Source of the DNA: Sphingobium sp.
Lineage (GTDB): Bacteria > Pseudomonadota > Alphaproteobacteria > Sphingomonadales > Sphingomonadaceae
DNA length: 64,000 nucleotides
Direction of reading: 5' to 3'
NCBI GenBank assembly: GCA_003248935.1
Contig: QFQF01000004.1
Location: 124,001 to 188,000 of the forward strand
Shown here: in pieces, positions 43,695 through 52,336 of the stretch
Position numbering within the stretch: the stretch's first letter is position 1
Layout of the letters: every line of letters begins with the position of its first letter
Position numbers and translations under genes: made by a program
The notes under the pieces: model-generated
Databases searched by the model: none
What the model saw: only the letters and a program-made list of their open reading frames with translations
What the model was told of the DNA's origin: nothing

Positions 43695-44110
43695 CCGCCG
43701 ATCACCTTGTTCACCGCGGTTACCGTGAACTGAAGCTCGCCACCGGCAAAGGCCTGCGCATCGACGAACACCAGGCTTCGGGTGCGGCGCGAAGCTTTAG
43801 CCCGCACTTCCAGCAACTGACCAAGCTTGGGCGCGCGAAGGAATTGGATGGTGAGGGAGATCGTTACCACGGGCGGCCCAGCCGGATCCCAAGCAGCGCC
43901 GGCGGTTCCGACTTCCGCGAGGAAGGCGATCAGACCGCCATGCGCCATGCCCCAGCTGTTGACATGATGGTCCTCGACATAGAGCGCGACCCACTTCTCC
44001 GGCTCGCCACCGGGGACTTCGACCGTCTTGTGGAAGATGCGCCCGACATGATTCGGGAATGTGCTTGGCGACTCGGCATAGCTATACCCGTCGGGAATCA
44101 AGTCGGTCAT
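43691..44110 (-). CDS. Hotdog-fold acyl-CoA thioesterase, PaaI-like
   Basis: A 139-aa hotdog protein with HHVNSWGMAHGGLIAFLAE, the HGG helix motif of PaaI-type thioesterases, then VVTISLTIQFLRAP and LVFVDAQAFAGGELQFTVTAVN. It releases CoA from stalled acyl- or aroyl-CoA intermediates. The start ATG at 44110 overlaps the epoxide hydrolase stop (ATGA). A longer open frame upstream is antisense to coding sequence of that gene and rejected. Confidence 0.88.
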   Translation of the reverse strand: MTDLIPDGYSYAESPSTFPNHVGRIFHKTVEVPGGEPEKWVALYVEDHHVNSWGMAHGGLIAFLAEVGTAGAAWDPAGPPVVTISLTIQFLRAPKLGQLLEVRAKASRRTRSLVFVDAQAFAGGELQFTVTAVNKVIGG

Positions 44111-45240
44111 GCGTGAGTCTCCGTCAGCCAGACCTTGTCGGCCCATTTGATCACATCGGCGGCGAAGGCCTGCGGCGCCTCCATCGCGGCGAAATGCCCG
44201 CCCGTGCCCGGCTCGGTCCAGTGGACGAGATTGAAGCATAGCTCGACCCGGCTCCTGGGCGGTGGCGGCATGAGCGCATCGCGGGGGAAGGCGGCAAAGC
44301 CCGTCGGCACTTCGCAACGCTGCCCGGCAGCCACGTTGATACCGCCCTCTCGGATCAGTCCGTGATAGAACCAAAGCGACGAGGCAAAACTGTCGGTCAT
44401 CATGTAGAGCATGACGTTGGTGATCAGATGGTCGAGGCCGAATAGGGTCTCGAGATCGCCCTGGGACAGATCGGCCCAGTCGTGAAACCGCTCGAGTATC
44501 CACGCTGCTTGCCCCAGCGGATTGCCTGCCCCGAGCCAGCCGAGCGAGAGGGGCTTCACCATCTGCAACGCCGAATAGCCGCCGAGCATCTGCTGCGCGG
44601 CGCCGGATTTCGCCATCCAGGCGGTCTCCGCCTCATTCTGCGGCGGCTCGGTGCTGCGCAGGCCCAGCATGTTGAGATGGATGCCGCGCACGCCTTCGGG
44701 ATGGTTGAGACCGATCTGCGACGTCACCGTCGCCCCCCAATCGCCTCCCTGCGCAAGATAGTGCGGATAGCCCAGGACCTCACGCATCAACCGGTCCCAG
44801 AGCGCTGCCGTTCGCTTCGGCCCGATCGGCTGATCGGGTTTGCCGCTGAATGCATAGCCAGGAAGGCTCGGGATCACGAGATCGAACCCCGCGGCCGACA
44901 ATGGCTCGATCACCGACCAGAATTCGTAATGGGAACCGGGCCAGCCATGGGTCAGCAACAAGGGCCGCGCATCCGCGACCGCGCTTTCGATATGGACAAA
45001 ATGGATCGTCTGGCCGTCGATCTCCGCAATGAACTGGGGATAGAGGTTGAGATCGCGCATCGCCGCACGCCAGTCATAGCCGTTCAGCCACCGGTCGCGG
45101 AACCGCTCCAGGAAATCCCGATCGCAACCCAGCGCCCAGCCGGAACCTTGAGGCGCCGGCGGAAGCGGACAGGCCGCCACCCGGGCCTTCAGCGCCTCGA
45201 CCTCGCGCTCGCTCCACTCAACTGCAAATGCCTTGACCAT
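44107..45240 (-). CDS. Epoxide hydrolase (EHN-type)
   Basis: A 377-aa epoxide hydrolase with an N-terminal EHN lid (about 1-110), oxyanion HGWPGS (98-103), nucleophile Asp167 in GGDWGATV, and His in TGGHFAAMEAP near the C-terminus. It opens an epoxide to a diol, or a related ester. AAGGAGGGG lies before the ATG at 45240. It is coupled to the PaaI-like thioesterase. An epoxide intermediate fits the oxygenase-rich context, but the substrate is unknown. Confidence 0.92.
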   Translation of the reverse strand: MVKAFAVEWSEREVEALKARVAACPLPPAPQGSGWALGCDRDFLERFRDRWLNGYDWRAAMRDLNLYPQFIAEIDGQTIHFVHIESAVADARPLLLTHGWPGSHYEFWSVIEPLSAAGFDLVIPSLPGYAFSGKPDQPIGPKRTAALWDRLMREVLGYPHYLAQGGDWGATVTSQIGLNHPEGVRGIHLNMLGLRSTEPPQNEAETAWMAKSGAAQQMLGGYSALQMVKPLSLGWLGAGNPLGQAAWILERFHDWADLSQGDLETLFGLDHLITNVMLYMMTDSFASSLWFYHGLIREGGINVAAGQRCEVPTGFAAFPRDALMPPPPRSRVELCFNLVHWTEPGTGGHFAAMEAPQAFAADVIKWADKVWLTETHA

Positions 45241-45365
45241 CGGCCCCTCCTTGGCCGCGGACCATCACCGCTCGGGCCGGGCGAGGCAATCCCGCACCCA
45301 GCACCTATGCGATGCTTTGCACTTCAACGCTGGCCGCAACCGCCACCGCCGGTCAGGGTGGGGGC

Positions 45366-46163
45366 ATGGAATGCAAGACGAACAGGGTCCGACTGCGAAC
45401 AGGCGAGGTCGTCGATCGCCATGTCCACCTCGAGCGCGCCAGTAATGTGCGCGACATGGGCGGCTATGCGACACGCTTCGGCCGCACGGTCCGGCGGGGC
45501 CGGCTCTATCGCGCGGGCGAACTGGCGAAGATCACCGATGCCGATATTGCCACGCTGGAGGCGCTGGATCTTCGCCTGATCTATGATCTGCGAACGAGCA
45601 TCGAACGCGAACGGCGTCCGGCACGCAGCTGGGGATCGCAGATCCGTCGTCTCGCGCGCGATTATCGCCACAGCGGCGCAGATCTTCCCGCCCTCGCAGC
45701 CGCCGCGACCCCGACTGCTGCAGACATGCGCGATGGCATGCTGGCGCTTTACCGCGCCCTCCCCTTCGATCAGGCCGAGGCGTTCAAGTCGATATTTCAG
45801 GCCGCGGCAGCAGGTGAGCTTCCCCTGCTGTTCAACTGTGCCGGAGGCAAGGACCGCACCGGCGCGCTGGCTGCGCTGATGCTCGATGTGCTCGGCGTCG
45901 CCCGCCCGGACATCATGGCGGACTATCTGCTGAGCAACGTCTATCTCGATGCGGGCCGCCGCCGCTTCCACAACCATATCGGGCGGCAAGACGTCGATCC
46001 TGCGGTGTGGGAGCCGATGCTGATCGTCGATGCTGCCTATCTCGACGCGATGTTTGCCGCGATCGACGAGGTCCATGGCGATATCGTCGGCTATTTCGGG
46101 TGGCTTGGTCTTGGCGATGCCGAAATCAACGCGATCCGCACCCATTTGCTGGAGCCTGAATGA
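45366..46163 (+). CDS. Tyrosine/dual-specificity phosphatase-like protein
   Basis: A 265-aa protein with the active-site loop FNCAGGKDRTG: Cys158 and Arg164 of the C-x5-R motif. Around it are SNVRDMGGYATRFGRTVRRGRLYRAG and IYDLRTSIER, the DSP3/tyrosine-phosphatase pattern of bacterial lipid or protein phosphatases. A phosphatase beside a kinase-bearing acyl-CoA module (49098) is of interest, though they are transcribed apart. The start ATG at 45366 follows a G-rich site. Coupled by ATGA to the crotonase. Confidence 0.87.
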   Translation: MECKTNRVRLRTGEVVDRHVHLERASNVRDMGGYATRFGRTVRRGRLYRAGELAKITDADIATLEALDLRLIYDLRTSIERERRPARSWGSQIRRLARDYRHSGADLPALAAAATPTAADMRDGMLALYRALPFDQAEAFKSIFQAAAAGELPLLFNCAGGKDRTGALAALMLDVLGVARPDIMADYLLSNVYLDAGRRRFHNHIGRQDVDPAVWEPMLIVDAAYLDAMFAAIDEVHGDIVGYFGWLGLGDAEINAIRTHLLEPE

Positions 46164-46930
46164 TGGAAGAACCCGTCGTCCTCGTCGAACATCGCGGGCC
46201 GATCGCGATCGTCACGCTGAATCGGCCTGACGCGTTGAACGCGATGTCGCGGGCCCTGTCCGCGCAGCTTGCAGCTGCCTTTGCGGGTCTTTCCGACGCG
46301 ACGCGGGTCGCGATCCTGACCGGCAAGGGACGTGCCTTTTGCGCGGGAATGGACCTCAAGGAATTGTCGAGCGGCGAGTCGGGGCTGCAAGCACCGGACG
46401 AGGACCAGGGTGCGGGCCATCGCCGTTTCGGCATGGCGGCATTCGATGGCCCGGTAATTGGCGCGATCAATGGCTTTGCGATTACGGGCGGGCTTGAGCT
46501 CGCTATGTGCTGCGACATCCGCATTGCGGCGCGCGGCGCCAAATTCGCGGATACCCATGCGCGCGTGGGCGTCATTCCGGGGGGAAGAATGAGCGCATTG
46601 CTCTCCCGCCTTGTGGGCATCGGGCGCGCCAAGGAAATGTCGCTCGGCGGCAATGCCATCGATGCCGAAACGGCGGAACGTTGGGGGCTGGTCAACCGCG
46701 TCGTCGAACCAGCGGAATTGATGCAAGCCGCGCTCAAGCTGGCCGACGACATCGCAGCGAACGACCCATCCGTCATCCGCCGATACAACGCGCTGATCGA
46801 CGAGAATTTCGGTCTCACTTATGCCGACGCGATCGACAATGAGCATCGCAGATCACGCGATGCCAACCAGTCGTTCCGCAAGGAATCGCTCGACCGCGAG
46901 GCGATCGCCACAAAGGCCCGCAGCGCCTAG
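46160..46930 (+). CDS. Enoyl-CoA hydratase/isomerase family protein
   Basis: A 256-aa crotonase with AFCAGMDLKEL (59-69) and GFAITGGLELAMCCD, in which Glu113 matches the first catalytic Glu. The second Glu is Gly141 (GVIPGGRMSAL), so one-base chemistry is expected. GGAG lies before the ATG at 46160, which overlaps the phosphatase stop (ATGA); a second ATG is one codon on. The 3' end overlaps the convergent SDR by 4 bp. Confidence 0.9.
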   Translation: MMEEPVVLVEHRGPIAIVTLNRPDALNAMSRALSAQLAAAFAGLSDATRVAILTGKGRAFCAGMDLKELSSGESGLQAPDEDQGAGHRRFGMAAFDGPVIGAINGFAITGGLELAMCCDIRIAARGAKFADTHARVGVIPGGRMSALLSRLVGIGRAKEMSLGGNAIDAETAERWGLVNRVVEPAELMQAALKLADDIAANDPSVIRRYNALIDENFGLTYADAIDNEHRRSRDANQSFRKESLDREAIATKARSA

Positions 46931-47694
46931 AGTGAGCGGCCTCCATCGATAGCGATGATTTGCCCGCTCACATAGGCCCCGGCCGGCGAACACAGGAACA
47001 GCGCTAGCCCGCCCATATCCCGCGCGGTGCCGAGGCGTCCGGCAGGTGTCCGCGAAATCCAGTCCTCCGCCGCCTGATCGCCGAGCGGCGCATTCATCCG
47101 GGACGGAAACCAGCCAGGCGCGATGGCGTTGACGGTGATGCGGTGCCTGCCAAGCTGACGTGCCATCACGCGTGTCATCTGTTCGACCGCGGCTTTGGAC
47201 GGGCCGTAGGCAACCGACCCGCCATCCTCGCCAACCATCCGCGCGCCCACCGAGCTAATATTGATGACGCGCGAGAAGTCCTTGGTGCTCGCTCCAGCCT
47301 CGAGCAGCGGCAACAGCGCCTGTGTCAGCAGGAACGGCGTGCGGACGTTGAGCGCGAACACCTTGTCGAACCCCTCCAGCGGAAATGCCGGGAAGGGCGC
47401 GCCCCAGGTCGTGCCCGCATTGTTGACGAGGATGTCGATGGCGGCCTCGCGCGCGGCGATCTCCCCTGCGAGCCGGGCAATCGCATCGGGGAGCGACAGA
47501 TCGGCGACGATGAAATCGCAGCCGATCTCGCTCGCTACCGCCTCGAGCGCGGCCCGCTTGCGACCGACGATACAGGTCCGCGCGCCATTGGCGGCGAGCG
47601 CGGACGCGATCATCCGTCCCACTCCGCTCGACCCGCCAGTCACGATCGCGGTCTTGCCCGCGACCGTGAACAGCGATCCGATCGAGAGATCCAT
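46927..47694 (-). CDS. Short-chain dehydrogenase/reductase
   Basis: A 255-aa SDR: TGGSSGVG (19-26), NNAGTTWG, and Tyr163-x3-Lys167 in YGPSK. Arg45 after strand 2 (IVGRKR) suggests NADP. The insertion near 134-160 (EAGASTKDFSR, GARMVGEDGG) is typical of RhlG-like SDRs. It is coupled by a TGATG overlap to the ACAD10/11-type gene. In a 4-hydroxyacyl-CoA route it could make or use the hydroxyl group (inference). Confidence 0.9.
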   Translation of the reverse strand: MDLSIGSLFTVAGKTAIVTGGSSGVGRMIASALAANGARTCIVGRKRAALEAVASEIGCDFIVADLSLPDAIARLAGEIAAREAAIDILVNNAGTTWGAPFPAFPLEGFDKVFALNVRTPFLLTQALLPLLEAGASTKDFSRVINISSVGARMVGEDGGSVAYGPSKAAVEQMTRVMARQLGRHRITVNAIAPGWFPSRMNAPLGDQAAEDWISRTPAGRLGTARDMGGLALFLCSPAGAYVSGQIIAIDGGRSL

Positions 47695-49073
47695 CAGGCC
47701 GATACCCGCTTCAGGTTATATTTCTCGACCGGCAGGTTCTTCTCGATGTCCGCGCGGCCATCGTCGAAGGTCAGGCCAAGCTCATCGAGGATCGGCTTGA
47801 GCTGCTTTTCCGCCCACGCCTTTTTGAGGAATGTCGTCTCGCTCGGCAAGTTGCTGCCTTCGCGCGGCTTGTAGTCGCGCAGCACCTGCTTGGCGACGGC
47901 GCCGAGATGGAGCTCGGTCACGCCGTCCGCCGCTCCCTCGTGCAGCGCCACCGCGAGATACTCGCCGAAATGCATGATGTTCGACAGGCCGTGCGAGCCA
48001 TGCAGATGCACCGCGCGGATCGTCACGTCCTGCGCGATCTTCGCCATTGCGGCCTTGATCGCGCTGATCATCTTGCGGCCCTCGCGGCCATGTTCCTGCT
48101 GCTGGTCGAACATCCAGGCGGTGTAGAGGACAAGCAGACGGAACTGCATATATTCGATATAGCTTTCGGCGATCATCGCCTGCACGGCCTGCTTGTTGCC
48201 GATCGGTTCCCCGCCCGACATGCGGCTGACCGCGCGCTCGGCCATCATGTCGATCAAATGCTTGACCAGCCCGATCGTGCGCTGGGCGTGATGCAGGCGC
48301 CCCCCGCCCAGCCGCGATTGCGCGACCTTGAACCCTTCGCCCACCGGTCCCAGCCGGGCGCTGTCCGGCACGCGTACCCCGTTGAAGCGGATCCAGGGAT
48401 GGCCGCCCGAATTGGGGCTGTCCGTCCAGAAGCCGATGTTGCGGACGATCTCGAAGCCCGGCGCATCGGTCGGTACGATGAACATCGTCGCTCGGCTATG
48501 CGGCGGCGCCGTCGGATCGGTGGCGGCCATCACGATCATGAAGCTGGCATGGTTGGCATTGGATGCGAACCATTTGTCCCCGGTGATCACCCAGTCGTCG
48601 CCATCGCGAACCGCGACGCAGCGCAAATTGGTCGGGTCCGACCCGCCCTGGGGCTCGGTCATCGCAAAGGTCGAAAAAATGTCTCCATCGAGCAGCGGCT
48701 GCAGATATTGCGCCTTCTGCTCCTCGGTGCCGAACATTGCGAGGATCTCGCTGTTGCCGGTGTCCGGCCCCTGGCACCCGAACACCACCGGGCCGAAGGC
48801 GGAGGTGCCGAACATCTCGTTCATATAGGTGAGCTTGACCGCGCCGCAGCCGCTTCCGCCCAGATGTTCGGGCAGATGGGCAGCCCACATGCCATTGTCC
48901 TTCACCTCCTGCTGGAGGCGCTTGATGACCTTGCGAAGCGGCTTGTTCTCGATGTCGTAGGCGGCATCCTTGTCGTAATCATAGATGAATTCGAGCGGCC
49001 GGACCTTGTTCTCGACAAAGTCCTTCATCCAGTCGAGCTTCTTCTGGAACTCGGCGTCGACGGTGAAATCCAT
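47694..49073 (-). CDS. ACAD10/11-type acyl-CoA dehydrogenase-like protein
   Basis: A 459-aa member, longer than ordinary dehydrogenases and with a C-terminal tail of about 55 residues. FTFAM-type substrate motif: STFAMTEPQGGSDPTNL (134-150). The helix-G position is RLGGGRLHHAQRTIG, with Arg and His instead of Glu, and the classical catalytic position is Asp383 in HEGAADGVTE. This pattern matches ACAD10/ACAD11 and LvaC-like proteins, which remove phosphate from 4-phosphoacyl-CoA rather than dehydrogenating it. An APH kinase gene lies 24 bp upstream. CAGGAG precedes the ATG at 49073. Confidence 0.88.
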   Translation of the reverse strand: MDFTVDAEFQKKLDWMKDFVENKVRPLEFIYDYDKDAAYDIENKPLRKVIKRLQQEVKDNGMWAAHLPEHLGGSGCGAVKLTYMNEMFGTSAFGPVVFGCQGPDTGNSEILAMFGTEEQKAQYLQPLLDGDIFSTFAMTEPQGGSDPTNLRCVAVRDGDDWVITGDKWFASNANHASFMIVMAATDPTAPPHSRATMFIVPTDAPGFEIVRNIGFWTDSPNSGGHPWIRFNGVRVPDSARLGPVGEGFKVAQSRLGGGRLHHAQRTIGLVKHLIDMMAERAVSRMSGGEPIGNKQAVQAMIAESYIEYMQFRLLVLYTAWMFDQQQEHGREGRKMISAIKAAMAKIAQDVTIRAVHLHGSHGLSNIMHFGEYLAVALHEGAADGVTELHLGAVAKQVLRDYKPREGSNLPSETTFLKKAWAEKQLKPILDELGLTFDDGRADIEKNLPVEKYNLKRVSA

Positions 49074-49097
49074 GGCTAGTCTCCTGGAGATAAGGTG

Positions 49098-50162
49098 TCA
49101 GCCCCTGGCGCGGGCGATGCTTTCGGCTTCGGACAGCAAGCCGCGGACAAGTCCGTCGAAACGCCGGCCCTTTTCGGGCGGCGCGAGGCCGATCGCTGCC
49201 TCGGCGACCTTGTATTCGATGATGCAGGCCATCCGGTATTTGGCGAGAATCTGGTAATAGTCGATGGCGGACACGTCGCGCCCCGTGCGCTCCGCGAAAT
49301 AGTCAACTGCATCCTCGAACCAGGGAAACCGCACGGGATCGAGATAGGGACTGGCCGGCTGCGGTCCGTTGCCGCGGCGCAATTGTCCGCAATAGGCGGC
49401 AAGATCCATCATCGGATCGCCGATGGTCGAGGTTTCCCAGTCGATGATCGCCGCGAGCCGCGCAGGCGGGCGATTGGCGAACAGCACATTGTTCATCGCA
49501 TAGTCGCCATGCATCAGGCCGGGCCGGCCGGTCGTCGGCACATTCGCGCTCAGCCAGTCGGCGACATAATCGAGGCCCGGCAGCTGGCGGCTTTCGAAGC
49601 CCGGATAACGGTCGGGATAGCTCGCGAGCTGGCTGCGCCACCGCTCCACCTGGCGTTCCAGGAACTTGTCGGGTTTGCCATAGCCCTCCAGTCCCGCCGC
49701 GACATAGTCGAGATTGGCCATCTCGACGATGCCGTCAATCATGGCATGCGCGAGATAATGCAGATCGGGCCCGGTAAAGGCGGCATTGAAGCGCATCTGG
49801 TTATCGACCGGGCTGAGATCGGCGGCCCAACCATCAACCAGATCCATGATGTAGAATGGACCGCCTGCGATCGAGGCGTCCTCGCAATAGCCGTGGAAGC
49901 GAGGGTGCGGGACCCGCGATCCGCCGAGCGCCTTCAGCACGGTCGCTTCACGCTGGATCGCCTTCGCGCTGGCGGGGGGCGCCTGCTCTGGCGCCTTGCG
50001 CAGCACGACCGCGATATCGCCGCGGCTCAGCCGGACAACGATGTTGCTGGTGCCGCCGGTCACGAAACTCGCTGTCAGCACGCCATCGCCCAGCGCGGGA
50101 ACATTGGCCGTCAGCCACGCGTCGAGCGCTTCGAATTGCGCGGGCGTGAATAGATCGCTCAT
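49098..50162 (-). CDS. APH-family kinase, ACAD10/11 or LvaA-like
   Basis: A 354-aa aminoglycoside-phosphotransferase-fold kinase: Lys56 in VVLRKAP, Glu71 in REATVLKAL, catalytic loop HGDYAMNNVLF with Asp220 and Asn225, and metal-binding Asp241 in IIDWET. In ACAD11 the same domain is fused to an acyl-CoA dehydrogenase; in the lva operon LvaA phosphorylates 4-hydroxyvaleryl-CoA. Position directly before an ACAD10/11-type gene supports an acyl-CoA 4-hydroxyl kinase rather than drug resistance. GAGGAA lies 5 nt before ATG 50162. A palindrome at 50191 sits in its promoter. Confidence 0.88.
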   Translation of the reverse strand: MSDLFTPAQFEALDAWLTANVPALGDGVLTASFVTGGTSNIVVRLSRGDIAVVLRKAPEQAPPASAKAIQREATVLKALGGSRVPHPRFHGYCEDASIAGGPFYIMDLVDGWAADLSPVDNQMRFNAAFTGPDLHYLAHAMIDGIVEMANLDYVAAGLEGYGKPDKFLERQVERWRSQLASYPDRYPGFESRQLPGLDYVADWLSANVPTTGRPGLMHGDYAMNNVLFANRPPARLAAIIDWETSTIGDPMMDLAAYCGQLRRGNGPQPASPYLDPVRFPWFEDAVDYFAERTGRDVSAIDYYQILAKYRMACIIEYKVAEAAIGLAPPEKGRRFDGLVRGLLSEAESIARARG

Positions 50163-50190
50163 CCGATTCCTCTCCGTTCGCGCTTCGCTA

Positions 50191-50212
50191 GACACCTGAC
50201 TAGACAAGTGTC
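50191..50212. promoter_or_regulatory. TetR-like operator in the kinase/SDR divergent region
   Basis: A 22-bp near-palindrome: half-site GACACCTGACT and its partner starting at 50202 pair at 9 of 11 positions (ends GACAC/GTGTC, centre CTAG). It begins 29 bp upstream of the kinase start codon. Length and symmetry fit a TetR-family repressor dimer pair. No TetR gene is in the window, so the regulator would act from elsewhere. Confidence 0.55.
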
Positions 50213-50229
50213 CAGCAAGCCTCATGTTC

Positions 50230-50250
50230 CATCGCATCCATGATGCGATG
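50230..50250. promoter_or_regulatory. Second inverted repeat in the kinase/SDR divergent region
   Basis: CATCGCAT and ATGCGATG form perfect 8-bp arms around a 5-nt spacer, 18 bp from the first palindrome and 66 bp upstream of the SDR start at 50316. It could be a separate operator for the plus-strand operon or a hairpin in a leader. Only the symmetry is seen. Confidence 0.45.
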
Positions 50251-50315
50251 TGCTTGCGGGTTGCGCCGGACGGTTCCGAAGCCTTGGGTCGAGATCGCAG
50301 CGACAGGAGAGAATA

Positions 50316-51107
50316 GTGCAGCTCCAAGGGAAGGTCGCGGTCGTGACCGCAGGCGCGAACGGAATCGGAGAGGGCGCAGCGCTCGCTTTGGCGGGCATGG
50401 GCGCCGACATCGTGCTGGGCGATATCGATGCCGGCAACGGCGCGCGCGTCGCGGCAGCGGTCGAAGCGATCGGCCGCCGCGCAGCCTTCCGGCCCGCCGA
50501 CATGATGCAGGCCGATCAGGCGCGCGCGCTGGTGGATTTCGCAGCGGCCGAGTTCGGGCGGATCGACATTCTGGTCAACAATGCAGGCGGCGTGCGCCCG
50601 CGCGCCTTTCTCGATCAGAATGAGGGCAATTGGCAGCGCGTCACCGATCTCAACTTCACCTCCATGCTGGCCGCGACCCAGTCGGCGGCGCGGGTGATGG
50701 CGAACGGGGGCGCGATCGTGAATGTCGCCAGCACCGAAGCGTTGCGGGCGGCGCCAGGGTTCAGCGTCTATGCTGCCTGCAAGGCGGCGATGGTCGAGTT
50801 CACCAAGACGATGGCGCTTGAGCTTGCCCCGCGGGCGATTCGGGTGAACTGCATCGCGCCGGACCTGATCGATACGCCCGGCCTGCGCCCGCATATGCCG
50901 ACCGAGCCAGCCAGGATCGCGGCGCGCGATCGTCATGTGCCGCTGGGTCGAATGGCGACGATCCATGAAGCAGGATCGGTCATCGCCTTCCTTGCTTCCC
51001 CGGCTGCGTCCTGGGTGACCGGAGCCACCATCCCGGTGGACGGTGGCATCACGGCGGCCGGCGGATGGCATCGCTCCGAGACCGGCCACTGGCAGCTTGC
51101 GTCATGA
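50316..51107 (+). CDS. Short-chain dehydrogenase/reductase
   Basis: A 263-aa SDR starting with GTG: TAGANGIG (11-18), Asp36 at the end of strand 2 (NAD preference), NNAGG, Ser139, and Tyr152-x3-Lys156 in YAACK. AGGAGAG lies 5 nt before the GTG at 50316; an upstream in-frame extension has no comparable site. It heads a four-gene operon (SDR, SnoaL-like, SDR, crotonase). Its stop overlaps the next start (ATGA). Confidence 0.91.
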   Translation: MQLQGKVAVVTAGANGIGEGAALALAGMGADIVLGDIDAGNGARVAAAVEAIGRRAAFRPADMMQADQARALVDFAAAEFGRIDILVNNAGGVRPRAFLDQNEGNWQRVTDLNFTSMLAATQSAARVMANGGAIVNVASTEALRAAPGFSVYAACKAAMVEFTKTMALELAPRAIRVNCIAPDLIDTPGLRPHMPTEPARIAARDRHVPLGRMATIHEAGSVIAFLASPAASWVTGATIPVDGGITAAGGWHRSETGHWQLAS

Positions 51108-51520
51108 CCGAGTCCGAGCAGGCACAGGCGCGCGCCGAGATTCGGCATCTTCAAAGCGTTTACAACAGCGCTGGCGATCGCGGGAAAATCGACGAGGTGG
51201 CGGCGGTGTTTGCCGAAGATGGAGTGTTGGAGATTCCCGATGCGATCCATCGCGGACAACAGGCGATCGCGGGATTCCTGTCCGGCGTCGCCGCGACCGG
51301 ATCGGAGGGGATCGATCTGCGCGGATCGCGCCATCATCTGACGACGAGCCGGATTGAGTTCACGGACGCGGGCAACGCACAGGGCTGGACTTATTTCTTC
51401 GTGATGCGCGCTGGCCAGGTGATCCAGGAAGGAAGCTATGTCGACCGCTTTGTCCGGGGGGCGGCCGGCTGGCGGATCGCGCATCGCCGGGTCAAGCTGC
51501 TCTGGACATTGGGAGATTAG
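51104..51520 (+). CDS. SnoaL-like / NTF2-fold protein, 138 aa
   Basis: NTF2-like fold: ARAEIRHLQSVYNSAGDRGK, AAVFAEDGVLEIP, then RHHLTTSRIEF and SYVDRFVRGAAGWRIAHRR. The N-terminal helix and HH motif match the SnoaL_4 group of small enzymes in polycyclic catabolism and polyketide cyclisation. It is coupled to the SDR by ATGA and followed by another SDR 2 bp later. The window has three such proteins, each beside an SDR, cupin or flavoenzyme gene. Confidence 0.82.
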   Translation: MTESEQAQARAEIRHLQSVYNSAGDRGKIDEVAAVFAEDGVLEIPDAIHRGQQAIAGFLSGVAATGSEGIDLRGSRHHLTTSRIEFTDAGNAQGWTYFFVMRAGQVIQEGSYVDRFVRGAAGWRIAHRRVKLLWTLGD

Positions 51521-51522
51521 GC

Positions 51523-52329
51523 ATGGATATCGGCTTGGGTGACGCCTGTGTCTGCGTTTCCGGCGGCAGCGCAGGCATGGGCCGGGCGGCGGCGGAGGCC
51601 TTCGCGCGCGAGGGCGCAAAGATTGCCGTGATCGGGCGCGACGCCGGCCGCCTCGGCGAAACCGCCAGCGCGCTGCGCAAGCTGGGCAGTCCCGACGTGT
51701 TGACCGCGGTTGCCGATATCGGCGACACCGCATCGGTCGATGCTGCATTTGCGGCCATCGCGGCACGTTGGCCGCATCTCAATGCGCTGGTCAACGCCGC
51801 CGGACCGCAGACCTGCGGCCAGCCATGGCACGAAATCGATGACGCCCGGTGGATCGACTCGTTCAGCATCGGCGCGCTCGGCGCAATGCGGTGCGTTCGC
51901 GCCGCCCTGCCCTTGCTGCGCGCGGCGCCCTGGGCGCGGGTAGTCAACCTGTCCGCGATGTCGACCCAGCATCATTCGCGCGGGCTGGCGGACTATACCG
52001 CCGCCAAGGCCGCGCTGGTTTCGATCAGCAAGAACATGGCACTCGAACTGGCTTGCGAGGGTATCCTGGTCAACATCGTCTCGCCCGGCCCGGTCATGTC
52101 GGCCAATCTGCGTGCCTATGTCAGTTCGGGGTCGGAGGGTAGTGTCGATCCCGACGACCTTGCCGCATCGGGTCAATGGCTCAAGTCGCGGTTCGGCAGC
52201 AGCACCGATCTCGGCCGCGTGGCACATCCTGATGAGATCGCGCCCGTAATCCTGCTCGCCGCCTCCCGCATCTCCACCTTCATGACCGGCGCCAACACCA
52301 ATGTCGATGGCGGCTCCCATTTCCAGTGA
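51523..52329 (+). CDS. Short-chain dehydrogenase/reductase
   Basis: A 268-aa SDR with SGGSAGMG (13-20), NAAG (91-94), Ser144, and Tyr158-x3-Lys162 in YTAAK. Arg39 after strand 2 suggests NADP. A loop of about 20 residues (AYVSSGSEGSVDPDDLAASG) follows the active site. GGGAG lies 8 nt before ATG 51523. The crotonase gene follows after 7 bp, so both belong to one operon. Confidence 0.91.
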   Translation: MDIGLGDACVCVSGGSAGMGRAAAEAFAREGAKIAVIGRDAGRLGETASALRKLGSPDVLTAVADIGDTASVDAAFAAIAARWPHLNALVNAAGPQTCGQPWHEIDDARWIDSFSIGALGAMRCVRAALPLLRAAPWARVVNLSAMSTQHHSRGLADYTAAKAALVSISKNMALELACEGILVNIVSPGPVMSANLRAYVSSGSEGSVDPDDLAASGQWLKSRFGSSTDLGRVAHPDEIAPVILLAASRISTFMTGANTNVDGGSHFQ

Positions 52330-52336
52330 GGGCCAG

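Noticed and set aside
49098..50162. Aminoglycoside resistance gene
   Set aside because: The APH fold is present, but the position before an ACAD10/11-type gene points to an acyl-CoA kinase.
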